DNA of 7,147 nt from Acidimicrobiia bacterium (GTDB lineage Bacteria > Actinomycetota > Acidimicrobiia > IMCC26256 > PALSA-555): assembly GCA_022865365.1 (NCBI GenBank), contig JALHSW010000143.1, positions 1 through 7,147 on the forward strand, read 5' to 3'. This document shows positions 1-5,358 of this stretch, piece after piece. Numbering within the stretch: position 1 is the first letter of the stretch; the number at the start of each line of letters is the position of its first letter. The translations under genes and the position numbers were made by a program. The notes below the pieces were generated by a model that worked only from the letters and a program-made list of their open reading frames with translations, did no database searches and was not told the DNA's origin.

Positions 1-427
1 GAGCCGAGCCGACCCGCAACGACGGACGTCCCGCCGTGCTGTTCCTCTGCTCCACAATGCGGGCCGGAGTCAGATGGCGCTCGGCTGGTTCAACCACCTC
101 TCGGGTGATCGCGCCGTCGCCTGGTCAGGAGGCTCCGAGCCGGGCAACGAGGTCAACCCCGCGGCCATCGCCGCGATGGCCGAGATCGGCATCGACATCA
201 CCGGCGAGTACCCCAAACCCTGGACCAACGAGATCGTCGAGGCCGCCGACGTCGTGATCACCATGGGTTGCGGTGACGCCTGCCCTCTCTCCCCGGGCAA
301 GCGCTACGAAGACTGGGAGCTCGAGGATCCAGCCGGTCAGGACATCGCGGCCGTCCGTGCGATCCGAGACGAGATCGGGACGCGCGTGCGGGCGCTCCTG
401 GAGAGCCTCGGCGTCGCAACGATGTGA
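1..427 (+). pseudogene. arsC: Arsenate reductase ArsC (LMW-phosphatase fold), 5' end outside window, frameshifted in the P-loop
   Basis: This gene encodes a cytoplasmic arsenate reductase of the low-molecular-weight tyrosine phosphatase fold, which reduces arsenate to arsenite for export. Diagnostic text includes QMALGWFNHL, SGGSEPGNEVNP, GEYPKPWT, the redox-cysteine segment TMGCGDACP, and GKRYEDWELEDPAG; the length and C-terminus are normal for the family. The start lies left of the window. The first strand (VLFLC, 36-50) is in one frame. From CAC at 53 the protein continues in another frame as HNAGRSQMALGW. The family motif is C-V-H-N-A-G-R-S, and only two bases (51-52) stand where the Val codon should be, so one base is missing beside the catalytic cysteine codon (48-50). 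Restarting at ATG 74 would give 117 residues without the CX5R loop, which should be inactive. The GCGDAC cysteines fit thioredoxin- or mycothiol-linked enzymes. Whether the lesion is real or a sequencing error is open. Confidence 0.85.
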
Positions 428-491
428 CACCCCCGTTTCCCGAGCGCCCGACCCCGCACGGCGTACCCGCGCAGGGCCGGGACGGGAGACG

Positions 492-932
492 TCAGTCGCT
501 GCCGCACACAAGCCCGAGGCGCTTGCCCACCTTGTTGACCTTCGCGAACAACTTGTCATCGATGACGGTCGACGAATCGGCCTGCATGGTGGTCACCGCT
601 GCGGTGGCCAACGCCACCAACTTCTTGACGTCCTGCTTCAGGGCCTTGGGCTCGTTGAGCGCATCGATCGACGCGATCGTCTGCGCGATCGACGGTCCCG
701 CCTGCTGTGCGATAGCAGCGAGCTGCTCCGGTGTGGGGGTGTCGTTCTTGCCCAAGCCGGCAAAGGCCTCGCCGTAGATGGTGTCGAGGTCCCTGTTGGA
801 CTGCTTGCAGAACACGTTGGCCTGCTTGCGCCACTGCTGCTCCGACAGCGGCTTGGCGAACGCGACGCTCGTGCTGAACACAACCGCTGCGACAACCAAT
901 CCGGCCACCGACAACCTGAGACGGACTCTCAT
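492..932 (-). CDS. Small secreted two-cysteine protein, function unknown
   Basis: I do not recognise a named family for this 146-residue protein. It starts with a clear Sec signal peptide: a basic MRVRLRL n-region, a hydrophobic stretch at residues 8-25 and a likely cleavage after Ala26 (SVAFA|KP). The mature part is about 120 residues and looks largely helical. It contains W34, a QANVFCKQSN segment, and exactly two cysteines, C42 near its start and C143 near its end (GLVCGSD), which could form a disulfide linking the two ends after export. There is no lipobox, so it is probably released or loosely held outside the membrane. The start is supported by GGAGG five bases upstream of the ATG. It is transcribed away from the ferritin-like gene across a shared intergenic region and converges on arsC with a 64-bp gap. 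Similar secreted helical proteins are common in actinobacterial genomes without known function. An enzymatic role looks unlikely because no catalytic motif is visible. Confidence 0.8.
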   Translation of the reverse strand: MRVRLRLSVAGLVVAAVVFSTSVAFAKPLSEQQWRKQANVFCKQSNRDLDTIYGEAFAGLGKNDTPTPEQLAAIAQQAGPSIAQTIASIDALNEPKALKQDVKKLVALATAAVTTMQADSSTVIDDKLFAKVNKVGKRLGLVCGSD

Positions 933-937
933 ACGGG

Positions 938-942
938 CCTCC
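938..942 (-). promoter_or_regulatory. Ribosome binding site of the secreted protein gene
   Basis: On the minus strand GGAGG lies five bases before the ATG at 932-930. It is a close match to the anti-Shine-Dalgarno complement and fixes the start that gives the complete signal peptide. Confidence 0.75.
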
Positions 943-999
943 AGCCTTTGTTGGATCTACAACTTTGGCCAATATGGCGATTCGCGACAGCCACGGATA

Positions 1000-1013
1000 G
1001 AGGAAAAGGTCCC
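1000..1013 (-). promoter_or_regulatory. Possible second, degenerate DosR/DevR-like box
   Basis: The minus strand reads GGGACCTTTTCCTC. Against the mycobacterial DosR core GGGACTWWAGTCCC, 9 of 14 positions match; the left half-site is intact and the right half is poor. Its centre is about 50 bp (near five helical turns) from the better box at 1050-1063, and it lies 68 bp upstream of the secreted-protein start. It overlaps a separate short inverted repeat, GGTCC (1008-1012) and GGACC (1019-1023). On its own it would not be worth calling; it is listed because of its spacing to the stronger site. Confidence 0.2.
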
Positions 1014-1047
1014 GCCCTGGACCGTCCCCGCAGCCCGCTCATCCATG

Positions 1048-1066
1048 TCGGGACCTTTGGCCCTTG
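1048..1066 (+). promoter_or_regulatory. Candidate DosR/DevR-type (hypoxia/NO) operator
   Basis: The sequence TCGGGACCTTTGGCCCTTG contains GGGACCTTTGGCCC (1050-1063), which matches 11 of 14 positions of the DosR core GGGACTWWAGTCCC from mycobacteria. Variants with CTT in the centre and GGCCC in the right half are, from general knowledge, typical of natural DosR sites. It sits 127 bp before the ferritin-like start, in the divergent region shared with the secreted-protein gene. No DosR gene is in the window, so the regulator is inferred; a chance match in GC-rich DNA is possible. Confidence 0.35.
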
Positions 1067-1175
1067 GTGCTGACCTCCTGAGCCTGCACGCTCACCAGAG
1101 CGAAGGCGCGAGCTCTCACAAGGCGCGAGGCCTCCCGCCGTCGACGTCGGGGATCCGGCTGCGACGAGCCGCCGG

Positions 1176-1184
1176 AAGGAGGAG
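1176..1184 (+). promoter_or_regulatory. Strong ribosome binding site of the ferritin-like gene
   Basis: AAGGAGGAG is a near-perfect Shine-Dalgarno sequence; its AGGAGG core ends eight bases before the ATG at 1191. It is the strongest such site in the window and suggests that this product is made in quantity. Confidence 0.85.
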
Positions 1185-1190
1185 CTGACA

Positions 1191-1679
1191 ATGGGCAGCA
1201 CGTCAACGCCGGCTGGGCTCAGCACCTGGGAGGCCGAGCTGCTCGAGCACCTGACGAAGCACCTCGAGGCCGAAGGCGACCTGCTGACCTCGTACCAGGA
1301 GTTGGTGGAAACGGCGCAAGCACCGTACGCCGCATACCTGCTCGACTTGATCGTCGAAGACGAGACCCGACACCACCGACTCTTCGGTGAGTTCGTCAAC
1401 GCCTTGCGGGCCCCGGTCGAGGGCGGGGACGGACCTCAGGTGCCGACGGTGACGAGTGCCACCGACGCCCGCGAGCTCCTCGAGGCAACCGAGAAGTTCC
1501 TCAGAGCAGAACGGGCCGACGCCCGCGATCTCAAGCGTCTCGCACGCACCAAGGGGCTCCGCTCGATGCGTGGGCACTCCGTGTGGCCACTACTCGTCGA
1601 GCTCATGGAACGCGACACCAAGAAGCATCAGACGATCCTGCGGTTCATCCGCACGCAGCTCCGACGCCAGCTCCGCTAG
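1191..1679 (+). CDS. Ferritin-like (rubrerythrin-like) four-helix-bundle protein
   Basis: This 162-residue soluble protein has the pattern of a ferritin-like four-helix bundle, the fold that holds a carboxylate/histidine di-iron site in rubrerythrins and bacterioferritins. Predicted helices lie at about 12-42 (acidic, HLEAEGDLLTSYQELVE), 45-73 (LLDLIVEDETRHHRLF), 91-120 (ARELLEATEKFLRAERADAR) and 130-159 (LLVELMERDTKKHQTIL). Helices 2 and 4 carry matching motifs, E56-D-E58-T-R-H-H62 and E140-R-D142-T-K-K-H146, which point to a two-fold related metal site. They differ slightly from the classic ExxH pair. No rubredoxin Cys4 domain is present. The start is fixed by the strong ribosome binding site at 1176-1184. 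The gene lies 11 bp upstream of a radical SAM-like remnant with which it may once have formed an operon, and a DosR-like box lies in its upstream region. A role in iron storage, peroxide removal or redox chemistry is inferred; the substrate is unknown. Confidence 0.83.
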   Translation: MGSTSTPAGLSTWEAELLEHLTKHLEAEGDLLTSYQELVETAQAPYAAYLLDLIVEDETRHHRLFGEFVNALRAPVEGGDGPQVPTVTSATDARELLEATEKFLRAERADARDLKRLARTKGLRSMRGHSVWPLLVELMERDTKKHQTILRFIRTQLRRQLR

Positions 1680-1690
1680 GTGCCTGGCGG

Positions 1691-1948
1691 GTGTTGAACG
1701 TCTCGACCCTGGTCGGTGCCGGCACGTCGGCTTCCGACGCATTGCGATACGGGATGTCCCGACCGGGCGAGATCGTCCCCCACTCGTCTGCGCAACGGCG
1801 TCCCGTGGTCGTGTGGAATTCGACGCGCGGGTGCAACCTCGCGTGCGCGCACAGCGTCAGCGTCGATCCCTCCACCCATCGAGTGTTCTTCCCTCTCGAG
1901 GGTGTCCGAGGCCACCCGGTGCTGCGAGTCATGCGACCCAACCTGTGA
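1691..1948 (+). pseudogene. Chimeric remnant: radical SAM (AhbC/NirJ-like) N-terminus joined in frame to a YVTN beta-propeller C-terminus
   Basis: From GTG 1691 an 85-codon frame runs to TGA at 1946-1948. Residues 1-54 resemble the N-terminus of AhbC/NirJ-type radical SAM/SPASM enzymes of alternative haem synthesis: VSTLVGAGTSASDALRYG, then RRPVVVWNSTRGCNLACAH. C48 and C52 are the first two cysteines of CX3CX2C. The third should be residue 55, but the codon at 1853-1855 is AGC (Ser), and none of the usual following residues (Tyr-Ala and onward) appears in any frame. Instead the frame continues HSVSVDPSTHRVFFPLEG and GHPVLRVMRP, which resembles the last repeat and tail of YVTN/YncE-like beta-propeller proteins. 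The join lies at about 1847-1852 (GCGCAC), which encodes the Ala-His shared by both families. A deletion between two genes at short homology, or a misassembly, would explain it. Family assignments are from memory of conserved motifs. It follows the ferritin-like stop by 11 bp and has only a weak ribosome binding site. Confidence 0.42.
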
Positions 1949-2016
1949 CCCGGGGGGACTTCATCTGGCAATGGGCAGCCCGGGACAGCACGCCCGAACC
2001 GTGCCACCATGCGGCC

Positions 2017-3207
2017 ATGACCAGTGACCCGCTCGACGTCACCGCCGGTGTCCCCTACGCCACCCTGGCCGATCTGCGCGCCACGTGCCCCGTCTCCCAG
2101 ACGGCATCGGGTGCGTACCTCCTCGCCCGCCATGACGACGTGCTGGCCGCCACCAAGGACCTCGGTGCGTTCCAGGCCAGCTTCCGCGAGCCCGGCGTGG
2201 TCGTGCCGCCCGAGGAGCAGCTCATCAGCGAGATCCCCGAGCCGCGGCACGGACACGTCCGCCGGATCATCAACTCGGCAATCGCCCAGCACCGCATCGG
2301 CCGGGTCGAGCCGTTCGCGCGCGATCTCTGCAACGACCTGCTCGACGGGCTCCTCGAGCGTGGCCAGAGCGACCTGGTGGCCGAGTACGTCACGCCGATC
2401 CCGGCCACGGTGATCGCGCACCTCCTGGGCGCCGACCCCGCAGATCATTCCCGCTTTGCCGAGTGGTCCGACCTCGTCGTGCAGTCCACCTACGCGACGA
2501 AGAACCGTCGGGCAGACGGCGAGGAGGGTGAAGGTCTCGTCGGGGTGGCGCCCGAGTTCACCGCCTACATCGACGCGATGATCGCCGAGCGCAAGGGCGC
2601 GGTCGATCCCCCCGACGACTTCGTCACCCGGCTCATGAACACCGAGGTCGACGGCGAGCGGCTCACCGACCTCGAGATGCGCACCCAGCTCGCGTTCTTG
2701 CTCATTGCGGGCAACGAGACCACACGCCACCTGATCGCCAACATGCTCGAGACGGTCTGCACCGACCCGGACCTGTTCGCGCGGTTGCGCGCCGATCGCG
2801 CCCTGGTGCCCACGGTGGTGGAGGAGTCGCTACGACACGACTCACCGATCCACGTGCTGATGCGCGACTGCATGGAGGACACGACGCTCGACGGTGTCGC
2901 GATCCCGGCGGGCGTCAAGGTGGCCTTCAGCCTCGCGTCGGCGAACCGGGACGAGCGGAACTACGACACCCCCGACGCGTTCCGGCTCGATCGTCCCAGC
3001 GCGAAGGACCACCTCGCGTTCGGCGGCGGCCCGCACGTTTGTCCCGGTGCCTCACTGGCGCGACTCGAAGGCCGCATCGCGCTGGAGGTGTTCCTCGACC
3101 GAGTCGAGACGGCTCGCGTCGACGACGGGTACGAGCGCGAGCCGGTCCCGGTGTTCTGGGCCAACGGCCCGCGGCGGCTGCCGGTCGCACTGACGGGATG
3201 CTCGTAG
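2017..3207 (+). CDS. Cytochrome P450 (soluble bacterial class)
   Basis: This complete 396-residue haem-thiolate monooxygenase would hydroxylate a small organic substrate using electrons from a ferredoxin and reductase encoded elsewhere. All hallmarks are present. The C-helix has HxxxR at H78-R82 (PRHGHVRR). The I-helix has the oxygen-activation motif A231-G-N-E-T-T236. The K-helix has ExxR at E270-R273. The haem loop is FGGGPHVCPG, with axial cysteine C342. There is no signal or membrane anchor, as expected for a cytoplasmic bacterial P450. The ATG at 2017 gives a normal family length. The frame stays open upstream to 1456, but that part overlaps the ferritin-like gene in another frame and has no P450 character. 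The ribosome binding site is poor. The gene converges on the TetR gene with a 72-bp gap. Substrate and CYP family cannot be told from the sequence; a steroid, terpenoid or xenobiotic substrate is only a guess from actinobacterial relatives. Confidence 0.97.
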   Translation: MTSDPLDVTAGVPYATLADLRATCPVSQTASGAYLLARHDDVLAATKDLGAFQASFREPGVVVPPEEQLISEIPEPRHGHVRRIINSAIAQHRIGRVEPFARDLCNDLLDGLLERGQSDLVAEYVTPIPATVIAHLLGADPADHSRFAEWSDLVVQSTYATKNRRADGEEGEGLVGVAPEFTAYIDAMIAERKGAVDPPDDFVTRLMNTEVDGERLTDLEMRTQLAFLLIAGNETTRHLIANMLETVCTDPDLFARLRADRALVPTVVEESLRHDSPIHVLMRDCMEDTTLDGVAIPAGVKVAFSLASANRDERNYDTPDAFRLDRPSAKDHLAFGGGPHVCPGASLARLEGRIALEVFLDRVETARVDDGYEREPVPVFWANGPRRLPVALTGCS

Positions 3208-3279
3208 GCGATCGACAGCCGCTTGCGGTCGCCGCGAGCACCCCTCCAGCCGAGGGTCGGGCGTTCTCTTCCAGACCGA

Positions 3280-3873
3280 TCAGCCCGGCACCCCGGGGTC
3301 GGCCCAGCCCCGCACGCCGGCCCGCAGCGATCGGTTGATCGCGCCCACCAGCTGCTCGTCTCGCGCCGGGTCGCCGTGGTCGAGCCACGCGAGGACGGCC
3401 TCGACGAGGTACCCGAGCACTGCGTGCGCGGCCCAGTCGACGAACTCGGGGGGCATGAGCCCGCCAAGCGCGGACTTTGCCTGGCTCAGTGCCTCGGTGC
3501 GCAGCGCGTCGGCTTCGGAGGCGAACTGAGGCTCGCGCGTGGCATGACGCCACAGGAGGCGGAACCCGTCCGGGTTCTCGCGGGCGACCGCGAGCAGCGA
3601 TCCCGCGCCGAGCCCGAAGCCCGCGGGGTCCGGCGCACCGGCCATGCGCGTGCGCAGCTGGGCGGCAACATCCGCGAGGACCTCTCGGTACAGCTCCTCC
3701 TTCGACGCGAAGTGGCGGTACACGATGAGCGGTGTGATGCCCGACGCGTTGGCGACGTCGGCCATCGAGGTCGCCACGAATCCTGCCTCGGCGAACGCAT
3801 GCGCCGCGCTGACCAAGATCGCCTCGCGGCGTTGGGCCCGAGGAAGGCGGCGGGTGGGAGATCGCGTGCCCAT
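3280..3873 (-). CDS. TetR/AcrR-family transcriptional regulator
   Basis: This is a 197-residue one-component repressor-type regulator. The N-terminal TetR helix-turn-helix spans about residues 13-62: RREAILVSAAHAFAEAGF, then the turn and recognition region TSMADVANASGITPLIVYRHF followed by ASKEELYREVL. The rest is the all-helical ligand-binding and dimerisation domain, which is variable and does not reveal the ligand. It starts 16 bp after the LLM oxidoreductase stop on the same strand, so the two are almost certainly co-transcribed, with the enzyme first. The likely target is therefore its own operon, through the AT-rich inverted repeats at about 5301-5333, with the LLM substrate or product as ligand; this is inference. 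There is no strong ribosome binding site, so translation may be coupled to the upstream gene. The convergent P450 could also be a target, but no matching operator is visible before it. Confidence 0.95.
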   Translation of the reverse strand: MGTRSPTRRLPRAQRREAILVSAAHAFAEAGFVATSMADVANASGITPLIVYRHFASKEELYREVLADVAAQLRTRMAGAPDPAGFGLGAGSLLAVARENPDGFRLLWRHATREPQFASEADALRTEALSQAKSALGGLMPPEFVDWAAHAVLGYLVEAVLAWLDHGDPARDEQLVGAINRSLRAGVRGWADPGVPG

Positions 3874-3889
3874 CAGCGGTCCGCTCGCT

Positions 3890-5251
3890 TCACTTGGCGA
3901 TGCGCTGGGCCGGGCTCTCCCCCGACGCGAGCTTCGCCGCGTAGTCGTCCAGCCAGCCGTGGAACCTCCCCGATGCCTGCTGGTCCGCGCTCAGGCGGGG
4001 GTAAGCCGGGATCTCGTAGCCGAGGTCGAGCGGCGGGTGGTCCGACGCCGGCTTGCGCGCCATGACCTGCTCGAGGATGGGCGCGAGGCGCGCTTCCTTG
4101 GCCTGCCGGCGCGCGGGCTCGCGCTCGACGAACTCGGGCATCACTTCCCGGGCGAAGAGCTCGAGTGACTCCATGATGTGGTCGTGGCGATTGCGGCCGG
4201 CCGCGCACGACAGGATCACCTGGTCGACGCCGTACTCCTCGTAGCGCCGCAGGTACTCGCGCACCTGCTCCGGGGTACCGGTGGCGCCCCGCAAGCCGCT
4301 CACCCCGCCTTCGACCACCTTGGCGCCGAGCCGCTCGTCGTTGCCTGCCGCGAGCGCCACCGCTTCGGGGTCGTATCCCTCTTCGGCGCGTCGCCGCTCG
4401 TAGTCCTCCCAGAGGTTCCCGCGACCGGGCTGGTGGCGGCCGAAGACGTAGTAGTGACCGAGTGAGTACCCGATGAAGTTCCCGCCGTAGGCACCGCGCC
4501 GGATGGCCTCCTGCTCGTCCTCATGACAGAAGAACGAGGTCACGCACGCGAGGTTCGCGTTCACCGCGTCACCGATCGGCACACCCTCGGCGGCGAGCGT
4601 GGCGTAGTAGTCCTCGACCCAGTGCTGGGCCTCCTCGGGATCGAAGAACGCGAACGCGAGGGCCCCGATGCCGTGCTGGGCCGCGAGGTGGATCGTCTCG
4701 CGTCGGCTGCACGCCACCCAGACCGGAGGGTGCGGTCGCTGCTGCGGCTTCGGCATGACATTGCGGGGCGGAAAGCGCACGTACTCACCCACGTGCCCGG
4801 TGAACGGATCCTCGGTCATGCAGCGCAGTGCGACCCGTACCCCTTCTTCCCACATGGCCCGCTTGTCGTCGGGATCGACCCCGAACGCGTCGAGCTCGGC
4901 GGCGGCCGAGCCTTCACCGGTCCCGAACTCGACCCGTCCGTCGGAGAGCAGGTCGAGCGTGGAGATGCGCTCGGCGATCCGGGCCGGGTGGTTGATCGCG
5001 GGCAGGGCGTGCACGATGCCGTGGCCGAGACGGATCTGGTTCGTGCGTTGCGACGCCGCGGCGAGGAACAGCTCGGGCGCGCTCGAGTGGCTGTACTCCT
5101 CGAGGAAGTGGTGCTCGACGAGCCAGGCGGTGTCGAATCCGAGACGGTCGGCGAGAACGATCTCCTCCATCGCCTCCTCGAGCACCCGGCGGTCATCGCC
5201 CGGCGCCCACGGCCGCGGCACCTGGTGCTCGAAGAACAGCCCGAACTTCAC
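3890..5251 (-). CDS. LLM-class (luciferase-like) flavin-dependent oxidoreductase
   Basis: This 453-residue TIM-barrel enzyme belongs to the bacterial luciferase-like monooxygenase family, which uses FMNH2 or F420H2 for oxygenation or hydride transfer. Conserved features run in order: first strand MKFGLFFEHQ; LADRLGFDTAWLVEHHF with the E46-H47-H48 signature; IRLGHGIV (73-80); HPARIAERISTLDLLSDGRVEFGTG (88-112); and GTPEQVREYLRRYEEYGVDQVIL before HIMESLELFAREVMPEF. About 70 further residues form a tail (KEARLAPILEQVM, then LDLGYEIPAYPRLS, then RFHGWLDDYAAKLASG), which makes it longer than minimal LLM enzymes. The start is GTG (5251-5249), set because the family begins exactly at MKFGLFF; only a G-run precedes it as a ribosome binding site. 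It is first in an operon with the TetR gene. Whether it uses FMN or F420, and its substrate, cannot be decided here. Confidence 0.95.
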   Translation of the reverse strand: MKFGLFFEHQVPRPWAPGDDRRVLEEAMEEIVLADRLGFDTAWLVEHHFLEEYSHSSAPELFLAAASQRTNQIRLGHGIVHALPAINHPARIAERISTLDLLSDGRVEFGTGEGSAAAELDAFGVDPDDKRAMWEEGVRVALRCMTEDPFTGHVGEYVRFPPRNVMPKPQQRPHPPVWVACSRRETIHLAAQHGIGALAFAFFDPEEAQHWVEDYYATLAAEGVPIGDAVNANLACVTSFFCHEDEQEAIRRGAYGGNFIGYSLGHYYVFGRHQPGRGNLWEDYERRRAEEGYDPEAVALAAGNDERLGAKVVEGGVSGLRGATGTPEQVREYLRRYEEYGVDQVILSCAAGRNRHDHIMESLELFAREVMPEFVEREPARRQAKEARLAPILEQVMARKPASDHPPLDLGYEIPAYPRLSADQQASGRFHGWLDDYAAKLASGESPAQRIAK

Positions 5252-5279
5252 GCCGCACCCCCCGCCTGGTGGCCCGTCG

Positions 5280-5296
5280 CCGGCCCGTTCGGCCGG
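5280..5296. repeat. Short perfect inverted repeat in the LLM 5' region
   Basis: CCGGCC (5280-5285) and GGCCGG (5291-5296) can form a 6-bp stem with a 5-base loop. It sits between the candidate promoter and the LLM start, so it would be in the LLM leader transcript. There is no U-tract. It may be a weak transcript-end hairpin for the upstream HNH gene or merely a GC-rich coincidence. Confidence 0.25.
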
Positions 5297-5300
5297 GCTG

Positions 5301-5333
5301 AACCCCGTATGTATAACAGGGGTTGTATATGTC
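5301..5333 (-). promoter_or_regulatory. AT-rich promoter/operator candidate for the LLM-tetR operon
   Basis: This is the most AT-rich spot in the surrounding DNA and lies about 50-80 bp before the LLM start. It holds two overlapping symmetrical elements. One is a perfect pair, AACCCC (5301-5306) and GGGGTT (5319-5324), with a 12-base spacer. The other is an imperfect palindrome, GTATGTATAAC (5307-5317) and GTTGTATATGTC (5322-5333), around AGGG. On the minus strand TATACA within it could serve as a -10 hexamer; no convincing -35 is seen. Symmetry of this size suits a TetR dimer site, and the operon encodes a TetR, so autoregulation is likely but unproven. Confidence 0.45.
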
Positions 5334-5358
5334 GCGCGGCGGGTGGCGGCGAGCCCGA

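Noticed and set aside
48..56. Programmed -1 frameshifting as an expression mechanism for arsC
   Set aside because: There is no slippery heptamer and no evident downstream stimulatory structure, and ArsC is not known to be made this way. A simple deletion or sequence error is more likely.
1954..1970. GGGGACTTC half-site upstream of the P450, possibly another DosR-like box
   Set aside because: Only the left half resembles the motif; the right half (ATCTGGCA) has no CCC, so it is not supported.
1456..2016. Upstream extension of the P450 frame giving a 583-residue protein
   Set aside because: The added part overlaps the ferritin-like gene out of frame, is rich in Ser, Arg and Pro as expected from an off-frame reading of GC-rich DNA, and has no P450 character. 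The ATG at 2017 gives the normal length.
1645..2730. 361-residue open frame on the minus strand
   Set aside because: It is an antisense shadow of the P450 gene with low-complexity composition and no recognisable domain; the plus strand holds complete P450 motifs.
3208..3279. Bidirectional terminator between the converging P450 and tetR genes
   Set aside because: No convincing stem with a T-run was found in the 72 bp on either strand.
3223..4065. 280-residue open frame on the plus strand
   Set aside because: It lies antisense to the TetR and LLM genes, which have clear family motifs; the shadow shows none.
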